Assembly (NCBI RefSeq): GCF_000738085.1
Contig: NZ_JPRS01000018.1
Coordinates: forward strand, 1-56,180
Direction: 5' to 3'
Length of the DNA stretch: 56,180 nucleotides
Source: Cryobacterium sp. MLB-32
GTDB lineage: Bacteria; Actinomycetota; Actinomycetes; Actinomycetales; Microbacteriaceae
Part shown: piece by piece, positions 28,001 through 35,757 of the stretch
Layout: every line of letters starts with the position of its first letter
Numbering within the stretch: position 1 is the first letter of the stretch
Made by a program: the position numbers and the translations under genes
The notes under the pieces: generated by a model
Databases searched by the model: none
Told to the model about the DNA's origin: nothing
What the model saw: the letters and a program-made list of their open reading frames with translations, nothing else

Positions 28001-28713
28001 GCTACGCCGCGGCCACCGCGTTCCTCGTGGTCGGACCCATCACCGCGATCCGGCACGACGTGCTCTCCGTGACCACTCTGATGACCCTCACCGTTGGCCT
28101 GCTCGGTTTTATGCTCGTGGTGGTGACCCGGGCCCGCACCCGGCGAGTATCGCTGCCCCCGGCATGGTTTCTTTTTGCGCTCGCCTGGGGCACCGCCGTT
28201 GCGGGTTGGAGCGAGCGCGAGTTGAGGGTGGAAGCTTTCTCACTCCCACTCGGGCTGGGCCTGCTCGCCGCCGGGATCCTCGCCATGCGTCCGCCCCGCG
28301 AGTCCCCACCCACCACCGGTTTCTGGTCGGGACTGGCGGCCTGGCCGAACGGCTTCACCGGTTCGTGGCGACTGCTGGCCCCGGGAATCGTCGTGACGTT
28401 TCTGCCCTCGGTGCTCGCGACCGGGACCGACCCACAGACCTGGCGCGCCATGCTCGTGATGACTCTCGCCCTCGCGGCGATCCTCATCGGTTCCCTGCTG
28501 CGTCTCGCGGCCCCCTTCATGGTGGGCCTCAGTGTGCTCCCGATCGAGATCGCTGTCGTCTTCAGCGTGCAGATCGGGCGCACGATCAACCCGCTGCTCT
28601 GGTGGATCACGCTCGCAGCCGTCGGTGCAGTGCTTCTTGTCATCGCGATCACGTCGGAGCGGAACACTGCCGATCAGAGCAGTATCAGAGCGGGCCTGCG
28701 CGACCTCGGCTGA
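25012..28713 (+). CDS. Giant polytopic membrane protein with N-terminal zinc ribbon (SCO7613 C-terminal-domain type)
   Basis: A 1233-residue protein. Residues 19-35 form a C-x-x-C...C-x-x-C zinc ribbon (C19, C22, C32, C35), followed by a hydrophilic linker to about residue 110. The rest is an almost continuous series of some 30 or more hydrophobic helices. This matches the actinobacterial family named after the SCO7613 C-terminal domain, whose function is unknown. It is divergent from jetA, with a 93-base gap. A -10-like box six bases before ATG 25012 supports this start. Confidence 0.72.
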   Translation: MGKMWSDSAVRYLGDQRICPRCDIALVDEQWCANCGAELSGPVAAELADASARAAVALEVREMVIGRIITRWPHQATAERTGRTLGTEQPDTPRRSPGSPETGARPGTTSQISVQSVLAVAGAGLLAVAALVFTFLNSDLTSFATRTMTIAAITAAFVVGAWFFARNRLQFSAESVGALAVVFVGLDIWALTHVAPAGRGSLFLAGIGTLFGALLLLRLGASARIRVWVWSAVVGLAFTPVLFGAAGSSALSPVLGTVAVAAVMLLLQAVVRRLEPRFESGLSAEYTTATGFQIVAVLAALLQVVLLPLPDGAPRIIVSAGVLTALALVAARASRNGFPRAWSAAVGALIVTTIGILPLALDLVDSAWYLALIPAASGAALVSLSMVRPALTARRPDLLRGAAVVAALAVVPATVVAVQQYLFPFASLALAVLGRAVSPVASLVPPTLGLASILATGVAAATLWVLSSRTHGGEAPGGVGGRVTALWATLLTLLTVTGWAGFERPTQAVVGLTLASVLSLALVRMPALAVAPRALRAPLIAGAHLSLALSAAIGWTQAGTALWVGAVAVAVLAAVARTRPVRWRPLYLGVGYAYALIVFSSALNLAQFENIIVLCLTTTLASLYALAATLTTWLSPRSWYATLIVTTVPFLLGILAVLMVRSGWTALSTGVTFALALTLLLTRRTGMSSALRSAAAALLVPSLAVVVVCLGAQLPMSGSPIVLPIIALIVAGIFPLTHRMALGLRHRGIPEREADSARRWIEISALITSGLAVVLALVRIAAGLPTALLVLLVLGFGAAATALSTHRRFAWWAAGISWTGALWCLWALLGVSMIEAFLLPPAVAVAITGAILVARGRPGVGLYAVGLTFAIVPTLLVLVLSGAHYYVTAPWSATALLVGSLALLLLGRWVMGHPLSMRYSGLRILRRPTLVLATVAAGAGAAQAVRWGLGLDLLDLAIQPLVMLPVLALSIVAALLATATAYLLRAADDAPDTSRWRYAAATAFLVVGPITAIRHDVLSVTTLMTLTVGLLGFMLVVVTRARTRRVSLPPAWFLFALAWGTAVAGWSERELRVEAFSLPLGLGLLAAGILAMRPPRESPPTTGFWSGLAAWPNGFTGSWRLLAPGIVVTFLPSVLATGTDPQTWRAMLVMTLALAAILIGSLLRLAAPFMVGLSVLPIEIAVVFSVQIGRTINPLLWWITLAAVGAVLLVIAITSERNTADQSSIRAGLRDLG

Positions 28714-28745
28714 CGAAGGGACCGTCTGTGGTGGAATAGATCCTG

Positions 28746-29528
28746 ATGCATACTCCCGCCGCGCCCTCGCCCAAGATTGTCTATTCTGCCGATGGCATTC
28801 AACTCGCCACGTACGAGTTCGGCGCGCCTGACGGGCCCGTGGTCTTTCTCCTGCACGGTTTCGCCTCCAGTGCCGTCGCCAACTGGCACGCCACGGGGTG
28901 GGTGCGCGACCTGTCCCGCTCGGGCTTTCGACTGATCGCCATGGACCAGCGTGGCCACGGCTCGAGCGAGAAACCGCATTCCGCCGACCGTTACACGATG
29001 GAGCATCTGGTCTCCGATGTGCTTCAGGTGCTCGATGCCTACCTGCTCGATGAGGTCACCTTCGTGGGGTATTCGTTGGGCGCTCGAGTCGGCTGGCAGG
29101 CTGCCCGAGATCTTCCGGACCGAATCGAGCGAGCCGTCCTCGGTGGAATCCCCGACGGCGATCCCCTCAAGCGATTCGACATCGCGGATGCCCGGGCACA
29201 CATCGAGCACGGCGCCGACGTCGACGACCGACTCACGGGCGCCTACCTGACCATGGCCCGTTCCGTTCCCGGCAACGACCTCGAGGCGCTCGTGGCGCTC
29301 GTCGAGGGAATGCGCGGCGGACCGGAGCCGAGTCGGGAGAACGCGCCCTCGCAGCGACTGCTTTTTGCCACCGGCAGCGAGGACGGCATCCTGGAGGCTT
29401 CCCGGGCGCTCGCCGAAGCCACCCCGCAGGGCACCTTCTTCGAGATCCCGGGCCGCAACCACTTCAACGCGCCCACGTCACGGGCCTTCCGAGAGGCGTC
29501 CATCGCATTTCTGACGGCCGACGCCTAG
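28746..29528 (+). CDS. Alpha/beta hydrolase
   Basis: A 260-residue alpha/beta-fold hydrolase. The oxyanion-side H-G-F-A-S-S is at 37-42, the nucleophile elbow G-Y-S110-L-G at 108-112, M-D-Q-R-G-H-G-S at 66-73, and the likely catalytic histidine is H239 in G-R-N-H-F-N. There is no signal peptide, so it is cytosolic; the substrate is unknown. It follows the giant membrane-protein gene by 32 bases and may be in the same transcript. Confidence 0.88.
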   Translation: MHTPAAPSPKIVYSADGIQLATYEFGAPDGPVVFLLHGFASSAVANWHATGWVRDLSRSGFRLIAMDQRGHGSSEKPHSADRYTMEHLVSDVLQVLDAYLLDEVTFVGYSLGARVGWQAARDLPDRIERAVLGGIPDGDPLKRFDIADARAHIEHGADVDDRLTGAYLTMARSVPGNDLEALVALVEGMRGGPEPSRENAPSQRLLFATGSEDGILEASRALAEATPQGTFFEIPGRNHFNAPTSRAFREASIAFLTADA

Positions 29529-29534
29529 GACTTT

Positions 29535-29563
29535 CTGACAAGGTCGAGCTCCCGCGCTAGATT
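29535..29563 (+). promoter_or_regulatory. Sigma-A-like promoter for cardiolipin synthase
   Basis: CTGACA (29535-29540) and TAGATT (29558-29563) are separated by exactly 17 bases and lie just after the hydrolase stop. Transcription would start near 29570, giving a leader of about 20 bases before GTG 29593. Confidence 0.45.
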
Positions 29564-29592
29564 CAAGCCAGAAATGGCCCCTGAGTGGAAGC

Positions 29593-31074
29593 GTGGCTGG
29601 AGTGAACTCGCAACAACTATCCGTTCTGCTCGTCGTGGTTGCCGGCCTGATCGACCTGGCCGTGCGGATCGCGGCGATCATCGTGATTCCCCGAAATCGC
29701 AAGCCGAGCGCCGCGATGGCGTGGCTTCTCGCCATCTTCCTCATTCCCTACGCGGGGATTATCTTCTTCCTCCTGCTGGGCAGCTCACGGTTGCCCAAAA
29801 AGCGCCGTGACAAGCAGGTCGACATCAACCGGCTGATCGCCGAAGGCAGGGGCGACATCCAGCTCGTGTCGGATAGCGCCGGATGGCCGCCCTGGTTCGC
29901 GTCCGTTGTGGAGCTCAACACGAGCCTGGGAGCCGTACCGCTGGTGGGAGGAAACACCGCGCGGCTGCTGGGGGACTACAACGACACCATTGCCGCGATG
30001 GCCGCCGATATTGACACGGCCACGACCTTCGTGCACGTGGAGTTTTACATCATCTCGTTTGACCCGACGACGAAGGTGTTCTTTACCGCCATGGAGGCCG
30101 CCGTGAAACGCGGCGTCATCGTGCGCGTGCTGCTCGATCACATTTCCTCACTCCGGGCGGCCGGGCACAAGGCCACCTTCGCGGAACTCGACCGCATCGG
30201 CGTCACGTGGCAATTCCTCCTGCCCGTTCAACCGCTGAAGGGCAAATACCAGCGACCGGACCTTCGCAACCATCGCAAACTCGTGGTCGTCGATGGCCGG
30301 GTCGGCTACATGGGCTCACAGAACCTCATCGATCGAAGCTACAACGCGCCCAAGAACCTCAAGCGAGGACTGCAATGGCAGGAGTTGGTGACGCGGGTGA
30401 CCGGCCCGGTCGTGAGCGGCATCAACGTTGTGTTCCTCAGCGATTGGTACAGCGAGACCGATGAACTCCTCTCGATGGAGCGCGTACCCGCCGATCAGCT
30501 GCCCCTCGACACGTCACCCCATGCCCTGGATATCCAGGTGATCCCGAGCGGCCCGGGCTTCGACGGAGAAAACAACCTCAGGCTCTTTCTTGCCCTGCTC
30601 TATTCGGCGCAGGAGCGCATCATCATCACCAGCCCATACTTCGTCCCCGACGAGGCGATGATGTACGCGATCACGTCATCGCGCCAGCGCGGACTGGATG
30701 TGCAACTCTTCGTTTCGGAGCTCGGCGATCAGGGTGCCGTCTTCCACGCTCAACGGTCCTACTACGGAGCGCTGCTCAGGGCCGGCGTGCGCATTTGGCT
30801 GTATCCGGCTCCGTACATCCTGCACGCGAAGCATTTCTCGATCGACGATGATGTGGCCGTGATCGGGTCGAGCAACATGGATATTCGATCGTTCAGCCTC
30901 AACTACGAAGCCTGCCTGATGGTGCGTGGCGCCTCCTTCGTCGCTGATATGCGGAGAGTCGAGGATGGCTACCGAGCCGTCAGCCGTGAACTCACTCTGG
31001 AGCAGCTCAATGCTCTGCCGCGCCGCTCCACGGTTCTGGACGGTGTCGCGCGGCTGACATCGGGACTGCAGTAG
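29593..31074 (+). CDS. cls: Cardiolipin synthase (phospholipase D family)
   Basis: A 493-residue membrane enzyme that forms cardiolipin by phosphatidyl transfer. Two N-terminal helices (about 8-32 and 40-62) match the PLDc_N anchor. Two H-x-K-x(4)-D active sites are intact: H227-R-K-L-V-V-V-D, and H411-A-K-H-F-S-I-D, each followed by G-S-x-N. The length is normal for ClsA-type enzymes. The start is GTG 29593, with only a weak ribosome-binding site. A good promoter-like sequence lies upstream. Confidence 0.93.
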   Translation: MAGVNSQQLSVLLVVVAGLIDLAVRIAAIIVIPRNRKPSAAMAWLLAIFLIPYAGIIFFLLLGSSRLPKKRRDKQVDINRLIAEGRGDIQLVSDSAGWPPWFASVVELNTSLGAVPLVGGNTARLLGDYNDTIAAMAADIDTATTFVHVEFYIISFDPTTKVFFTAMEAAVKRGVIVRVLLDHISSLRAAGHKATFAELDRIGVTWQFLLPVQPLKGKYQRPDLRNHRKLVVVDGRVGYMGSQNLIDRSYNAPKNLKRGLQWQELVTRVTGPVVSGINVVFLSDWYSETDELLSMERVPADQLPLDTSPHALDIQVIPSGPGFDGENNLRLFLALLYSAQERIIITSPYFVPDEAMMYAITSSRQRGLDVQLFVSELGDQGAVFHAQRSYYGALLRAGVRIWLYPAPYILHAKHFSIDDDVAVIGSSNMDIRSFSLNYEACLMVRGASFVADMRRVEDGYRAVSRELTLEQLNALPRRSTVLDGVARLTSGLQ

Positions 31075-31167
31075 TGCGCGTTCCTGCGCGGATTGCGATT
31101 TACCGCGCCGACTCGGGTGCCCGATCGCCCCGATTGGAATTGGGCCCGTTTCGCACGAGAATCAAGC

Positions 31168-31633
31168 ATGCAGTCACGCGAGCACGCCAATCCGTCCGCA
31201 CGGTCACACCGGCCTCTGGCCGAGATCGATTTGGAAATGGTGGGCATGGTCATGTCCAACGGCGAGGGTGGGTACTACGACCTGGAGAATAATGTGGTGT
31301 AGATCGTGCAGAACGGTGACCCGATCACGGGCGACGATGAGGACATCGACCTCGACATGCTGGATTTTGCGAACGCCGTCACCGGTAACCGACTCTCGCG
31401 CCTCCTTCTCCACGCTCTGGACGGGCGGGGAGTCTTCCGACGCTCCCACGACAACGTGTTCCAGCAAGCCCCCCCTCGGCCGGGTATCGCATATGCTCCA
31501 CGATGATCGCGTCGAAACCCGAGCACTCGAATGGCCCGTCGAGAACGATATCTGCGACGTGGCGGAAGCAACCCAGGCGATTCAGACACGTGCAGCAATC
31601 GAGGCCCTCGCCCTGCAGATGACGGCCCTCTGA
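31168..31633 (+). pseudogene. Decayed UPF0158-family gene
   Basis: From ATG 31168 the frame gives I-D-L-E-M-V-G-M-V-M ... Y-Y-D-L-E-N-N-V-V and then TAG (31300-31302). It continues in the same frame with I-V-Q-N-G-D-P-I-T-G-D-D-E-D-I-D-L-D and L-L-L-H-A-L-D-G-R-G-V-F-R-R. This order (Y-x-D-L-E, I-D-L-D, G-R-G-x-F-R-R) is that of UPF0158 proteins. The expected end, D-D-R-V-x-x-R-A-L-E-W, appears in the next frame at 31502-31534, so there is also a frameshift near 31490. An amber codon plus a frameshift make a functional product unlikely. Confidence 0.6.
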
Positions 31634-31661
31634 CCTCAAGTCACCTGATCACCTCGACAGG

Positions 31662-32420
31662 TCAATCCGAATCAGACGTCACTCGGCCCTGGCCGGACGG
31701 CCGAACAACCAGCAGGGTCACGCCGAGGACTGCGATCCAGAGCCCCCATGCCGAGCTGCCCAGCAGACCGGCCAGATCCCAGAGGGGAAATGATGGCACT
31801 GCGGTGGCGAGAACATCCCCTTGTGCCAGTAGGTACAGCGCACTCACAACCAGCCCCGCCACGCCGAGCCAGAGTGGAAGCACCCGCGTTCGCACGATGA
31901 CGATGCTTACGGTGACCGACCAGACAATCGCGAGCACCTGACCGAGGTGCTCGCCGAGCAGCGCCCCGCCGTACTGGTGCTGGGCCGTCCAGGCCGCTTC
32001 CACGGCGGCCTTAGTCAGCAGGTTTCCCGTGTCATAGCTCAGGGCCAGGGGCGGCACCACGAAGACCCAGCGCAGAAACCCGATCAGCGCCAGCAGCACG
32101 GACGCTGCACCGATCGCTGTGGCGACGCGCAGCACGGGGTCGTCTCGCCGTCCGATGGCCGTGGGCAGGAATAGTAGGGGCACGGCGAGAATGGCGTAGG
32201 TCCAGGCCGTCGCAAACCACGTCCAGACCAGGCTGTCTCCTCCAGCCGTAAAGGACGGCAGCACAATGGCCGCCGGTTCTCGAAGGATGTCCGGCCAGTC
32301 GAAGGTCGCGGACAGCACCGATGCCGACGCCGCAAAGGCGACGGCACCGATCACGAACAGCACACCGGTGGTGCGGCGCAGCCCGAGGGGAATAGCAGTC
32401 GAGGTTCGTGTATGCGTCAT
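31662..32420 (-). CDS. DUF4386-type membrane protein
   Basis: A 252-residue protein with about seven hydrophobic helices and little soluble sequence. It resembles the DUF4386 family of unknown function, with conserved spots such as W-T-A-Q-H-Q-Y-G-G-A and G-E-H-L-G-Q in its middle. ATG 32418-32420 is chosen because AGGAG lies about six bases upstream. It is transcribed toward the decayed UPF0158 gene and away from the sulfur genes. Confidence 0.65.
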   Translation of the reverse strand: MTHTRTSTAIPLGLRRTTGVLFVIGAVAFAASASVLSATFDWPDILREPAAIVLPSFTAGGDSLVWTWFATAWTYAILAVPLLFLPTAIGRRDDPVLRVATAIGAASVLLALIGFLRWVFVVPPLALSYDTGNLLTKAAVEAAWTAQHQYGGALLGEHLGQVLAIVWSVTVSIVIVRTRVLPLWLGVAGLVVSALYLLAQGDVLATAVPSFPLWDLAGLLGSSAWGLWIAVLGVTLLVVRPSGQGRVTSDSD

Positions 32421-32599
32421 TTCGGCTCCTGTCGGCTCGGGCACCACGCGTATCACCGGGCAATATACTCCGCCCAGCTCCGACAGAGAAGGCAACGGGC
32501 CCGACGGTCATTCTTCGATTCTCTCGCCCACACCGCCCCATGTGTCGAATATTTACATGGCTGTTCGCGAAAGACCGATAGATCCTGCATGCTGTGGTC

Positions 32600-33790
32600 A
32601 TGTCAGACTTTCCCGTGGCTCCGCTCGAACATATTCGACGCGAGCGCAGCAGCATCAAGTGGACTCGGTTTCCCTCCGACGTACTTCCCTTGTTTGTCGC
32701 GGAAATGGACTACTCCCTCGCCCCGAACATCGTGGCAACCCTCGTGGAGCGCGTGCAGGCCTCCGACACCGGCTATCTCGACGGCCCCGGCCCTCTGGCC
32801 CCCGCTTTCGCCTCCTTCGCGTTGGCCCGCTGGGGCTGGCAGGTCGACCCCGCCCACGTTCACCTCGCGACGGATGTCAGCGTCGGGATCGTCGAAGCAC
32901 TGCGGCTCGCCGTTCCACGGGGCGGTCGCGTGGCCATCGCACCACCCGTCTACCCACCCTTCTACGAACTCGTGGACGAGGTTGCCGGAGTCGTCGTGGA
33001 GACCCCGCTTATCGAGGTCGGTGGGGCCTGGGCCCTGGACCTCATCGCTCTCGCGCGGGCCTTCGCCACCGGCGTCGATGCCTTCCTGCTGTGCAACCCG
33101 CACAACCCCCACGGAATCGTGTTCGACCGCGAAACGCTTCAGCAGGTGGCCCGGCTGGCGGCCACCCATGATGTGTTCGTCATCTCCGACGAGATTCACG
33201 CACCCCTCACGCATCCCGGAGTCACATTCACGCCTTTCGCTCCCCTCGCGAAGGCAGCCGGGGCCCGGGCGGTCACCGTCACCTCGGCCAGTAAAGGCTG
33301 GAATGTCGCCGGTGTGAAGTGTGCCCTGATCGTCGCGGCGGACGAGCAGGTGAACGAGCTGCTGAACCGGCTGCCGGAGGAGGTCGCCTGTCGCACCAGC
33401 ATCCTCGGACTGCACGCCAACATTGCGGCGTTCTCCTGTAGCGACTGGCTCGACAATGCCATTGATAGAATTGTTGCCAACGACCGACTGCTCGATTCCC
33501 TGCTCCGCGAGCATCTCCCCGCCGTGGTGTATCACCGGCCCCAAGCCAGCTATCTCGCATGGCTCGATCTGCGTCACCTCGGGCTCGGCGAGTCCCCGTA
33601 CCGTCGCATCCTCGACGAAGGTCGGGTCGCCCTCAACGACGGCGAGTGTTTCGGACTCGGCGGCCGCGGTTTCGCCCGCCTCAACCTCGCCTGCTCCCCC
33701 GACACCCTGCGCGAGGCCGTCGCCCGCATCACGGCCCTCGTCGCCCGGGTCGGCAACGCCGAATCCCCCGCCATCGAGACGGCGGCCTGA
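32600..33790 (+). CDS. PatB/MalY-type PLP enzyme (C-S lyase / cystathionine beta-lyase-like aminotransferase)
   Basis: A 396-residue fold-type I PLP enzyme. The PLP lysine is K232 in T-S-A-S-K-G-W-N-V-A-G, with the C-N-P-H-N-P-H-G (165-172) and S-D-E-I-H (196-200) motifs of the MalY/PatB group. The group cleaves cystathionine to homocysteine or acts as an aminotransferase. It is followed by the O-acetylhomoserine sulfhydrylase gene on the same strand, which supports a role in sulfur amino acid metabolism. The start is ATG 32600; an in-frame GTG at 32594 is possible. Confidence 0.88.
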   Translation: MSDFPVAPLEHIRRERSSIKWTRFPSDVLPLFVAEMDYSLAPNIVATLVERVQASDTGYLDGPGPLAPAFASFALARWGWQVDPAHVHLATDVSVGIVEALRLAVPRGGRVAIAPPVYPPFYELVDEVAGVVVETPLIEVGGAWALDLIALARAFATGVDAFLLCNPHNPHGIVFDRETLQQVARLAATHDVFVISDEIHAPLTHPGVTFTPFAPLAKAAGARAVTVTSASKGWNVAGVKCALIVAADEQVNELLNRLPEEVACRTSILGLHANIAAFSCSDWLDNAIDRIVANDRLLDSLLREHLPAVVYHRPQASYLAWLDLRHLGLGESPYRRILDEGRVALNDGECFGLGGRGFARLNLACSPDTLREAVARITALVARVGNAESPAIETAA

Positions 33791-33870
33791 CGGCGATGCC
33801 CACCACCTCGACTCCACCGCTCACCACGGGCTCGCCCGCACACGTCACCCCGGAAGCAACAGGACACGCC

Positions 33871-35199
33871 ATGCCCACAACCGATGTCGCCGCCCCCATC
33901 TCTGACTGGAACAACTTCAGCTTCGATACCCGGCAGGTACATGTGGGCGAGTACCCGGATCACAACCGGGGGGCGCGGATTCCACCCCTCGCACTGAGCG
34001 CGGGGTACGTCTTCGATTCCTTCGACGACGGCGCCGCTCGGTTCAACGGAGATTCCCGGGAACCCATCTACTCACGCCAGGGCAACCCGACCAACGCGGT
34101 GGCCGAACAACGCCTCGCCTCGCTCGAGGGCGGTTCCGCGGCCGTCGTCGTGTCGTCCGGCCAGGCCGCCATCACGGCCGCCCTCTTCGCCCTGGCGGAG
34201 TCGGGCGAGCACATCGTGTCGACGGCGAGCATCTACGGCGGGACCCGCATCCTGCTGGGCCGCAGCTTCCGCCGGTTCGGTGTCTCGGTCGACTATGTGT
34301 GGGACACGGACAGCGATGCCGCGTGGGACGCCGTGATCCGTCCGGAGACCAAGGCGATCTTCACGGAGACGATCCCCAATCCCCGCAACGACGTGGTGGA
34401 CATCGCGCGTGTCGCCGCCGTCGCGAAACGACACGGTATCCCGCTCGTCGTCGACAACACCGTGGCCACCCCGTATCTGATTCGGCCGTTCGAACACGGC
34501 GCCGACATCGTCGTGCACTCCACCACCAAGTTTCTGAGCGGCCACGGTGCCGGGGTGTCCGGTGCCGTCATCGATGGGGGCACCTTCGACTGGGCGGCAA
34601 GCTCCCGGCGCTACCCGCTGCTCACCGACTCGCTCCGTCGCGGCCTCCCCTCGCTGCTGGAGCGCTTCGGCCCCGCCGCCTACGCCCAGTACGTTCGCGA
34701 GGCGGTCGTCAACGACATCGGACCGTCGCTCTCTCCCTTCAACGGTTTTCTGCTGCACCAGGGAATCGAAACCCTGTCGCTGCGTATGGAACGCCACGTC
34801 GACAACGCGATCGCCGTCGCGCACTGGCTGGAGGAACAGCCGGAGGTCGAGGGCGTCGACTATGCCGGACTCGAGAGCAGCCCTCTGCACGAGATTGCGC
34901 AGCGTTACTACAACGGTCGAACCGGATCGGTCTTCGCCGTCACCGTGAAGGGTGGCCGCGATGGCGCGCGCGCCTTCACGAACGGTCTGCGTGTCTTCAG
35001 CCGCATGACCGGCATCGGCGACACGCGTTCGATGGTCTTGCATCCGCTCACCACCACGCACGTCTCGTTTGCCGATGATCTCAACGCCCGCCTCGGCATC
35101 ACGGCCGGAATGCTGCGACTCTCGGTGGGCATCGAGTCCGTCGACGACCTGATCACTGATCTGCGCGGAGGCCTCGACGGGGTCGCCGCCATCCTCTAA
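33871..35199 (+). CDS. metY: O-acetylhomoserine/O-acetylserine sulfhydrylase (Cys/Met metabolism PLP enzyme)
   Basis: A 442-residue cytosolic enzyme of the Cys/Met-metabolism PLP family. It makes homocysteine from O-acetylhomoserine and sulfide. The PLP lysine is K220 in V-H-S-T-T-K-F-L-S-G-H-G; Y-S-R-Q-G-N-P-T (67-74) and the V-V-D-N-T-V-A-T-P strand (193-201) are typical. ATG 33871 is preferred because AGGA lies seven bases upstream and it gives the normal length; an in-frame ATG at 33796 would add 25 low-complexity residues. Homocysteine is the substrate of the nearby metH product. Confidence 0.9.
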   Translation: MPTTDVAAPISDWNNFSFDTRQVHVGEYPDHNRGARIPPLALSAGYVFDSFDDGAARFNGDSREPIYSRQGNPTNAVAEQRLASLEGGSAAVVVSSGQAAITAALFALAESGEHIVSTASIYGGTRILLGRSFRRFGVSVDYVWDTDSDAAWDAVIRPETKAIFTETIPNPRNDVVDIARVAAVAKRHGIPLVVDNTVATPYLIRPFEHGADIVVHSTTKFLSGHGAGVSGAVIDGGTFDWAASSRRYPLLTDSLRRGLPSLLERFGPAAYAQYVREAVVNDIGPSLSPFNGFLLHQGIETLSLRMERHVDNAIAVAHWLEEQPEVEGVDYAGLESSPLHEIAQRYYNGRTGSVFAVTVKGGRDGARAFTNGLRVFSRMTGIGDTRSMVLHPLTTTHVSFADDLNARLGITAGMLRLSVGIESVDDLITDLRGGLDGVAAIL

Positions 35200-35207
35200 A
35201 CGCTAGG

Positions 35208-35213
35208 TATTCT
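35208..35213 (+). promoter_or_regulatory. Putative -10 element (TATTCT) of a leaderless transcript
   Basis: TATTCT ends seven bases before ATG 35221 of the lipoprotein gene. There is no good Shine-Dalgarno sequence at that start. It would drive the lipoprotein-ECF genes separately from the sulfhydrylase. Confidence 0.4.
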
Positions 35214-35220
35214 GAACACC

Positions 35221-35757
35221 ATGAAGCTTTCACGCGCCGCCCTCGGCGCCCTCGTCCTCTCCGCCGCGCTCGCTCTGAGCGGATGCGCCGCGGGCGCTTC
35301 GTCCGACGCGGCCGGCGCCCCCGCGCCGACCTCCACCGCCGAGTCGAACGCCACCGAGTGCGCCGGCGTGGCCGTCGTGATCGACTACGGCACTCTCGAC
35401 TCCCCCACGGTCACCGACTGCGTGGACGCGTCCGGAGCCGTGGCGGCGACCGAGGTCCTGACGACGGCCGGCATCGCGACCGAGGGAAGCGTGGAGTGGG
35501 GCGACCAGATTGTCTGCCGCGTCAACGACCGCCCGGGGCCGGAGGAGACCGTCGAGGTGGAGGGCGAAGCCAGCTTCACGGAATCCTGTGCCGCGATGCC
35601 GCCTGCGTACGCGTACTGGTCACTCTGGGTCAAGCCCGCCGCCACTGCCGACTGGGAATATGCCCAGGAGGGCCTCGGCACCCTGCAGTCGACGCCGGGC
35701 CAGTCCGTGGGACTCCGCTTCACCACCGGTACCGAGACTCCGACACCGGGCAGCTAG
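35221..35757 (+). CDS. Secreted lipoprotein with DUF4430-like region, ECF-associated
   Basis: A 178-residue lipoprotein: signal segment L-V-L-S-A-A-L-A-L-S-G-C with the lipobox L-S-G-C (cysteine 22), then a serine/alanine/proline linker. The C-terminal half (A-Y-A-Y-W-S-L-W-V-K-P ... G-L-R-F) resembles the DUF4430 domain, also found at the C-terminus of the animal cobalamin carriers. The gene ends in TAG, which overlaps the GTG start of the ECF T-A-A protein by one base, so it probably serves the importer as an extracellular binding component. The domain assignment is from pattern, not a search. Confidence 0.6.
   Translation: MKLSRAALGALVLSAALALSGCAAGASSDAAGAPAPTSTAESNATECAGVAVVIDYGTLDSPTVTDCVDASGAVAATEVLTTAGIATEGSVEWGDQIVCRVNDRPGPEETVEVEGEASFTESCAAMPPAYAYWSLWVKPAATADWEYAQEGLGTLQSTPGQSVGLRFTTGTETPTPGS

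Noticed and set aside
25807..28056. Open frame of about 750 codons antisense to the giant membrane protein
   Set aside because: The product is low-complexity and rich in Gly, Arg, Glu and Gln, the complement of hydrophobic codons; no domain and no plausible start signal.
35100..35260. Cobalamin riboswitch upstream of the ECF genes
   Set aside because: The gap is only about 20 bases and no B12-box-like sequence is visible; the same holds for the gap upstream of metH.
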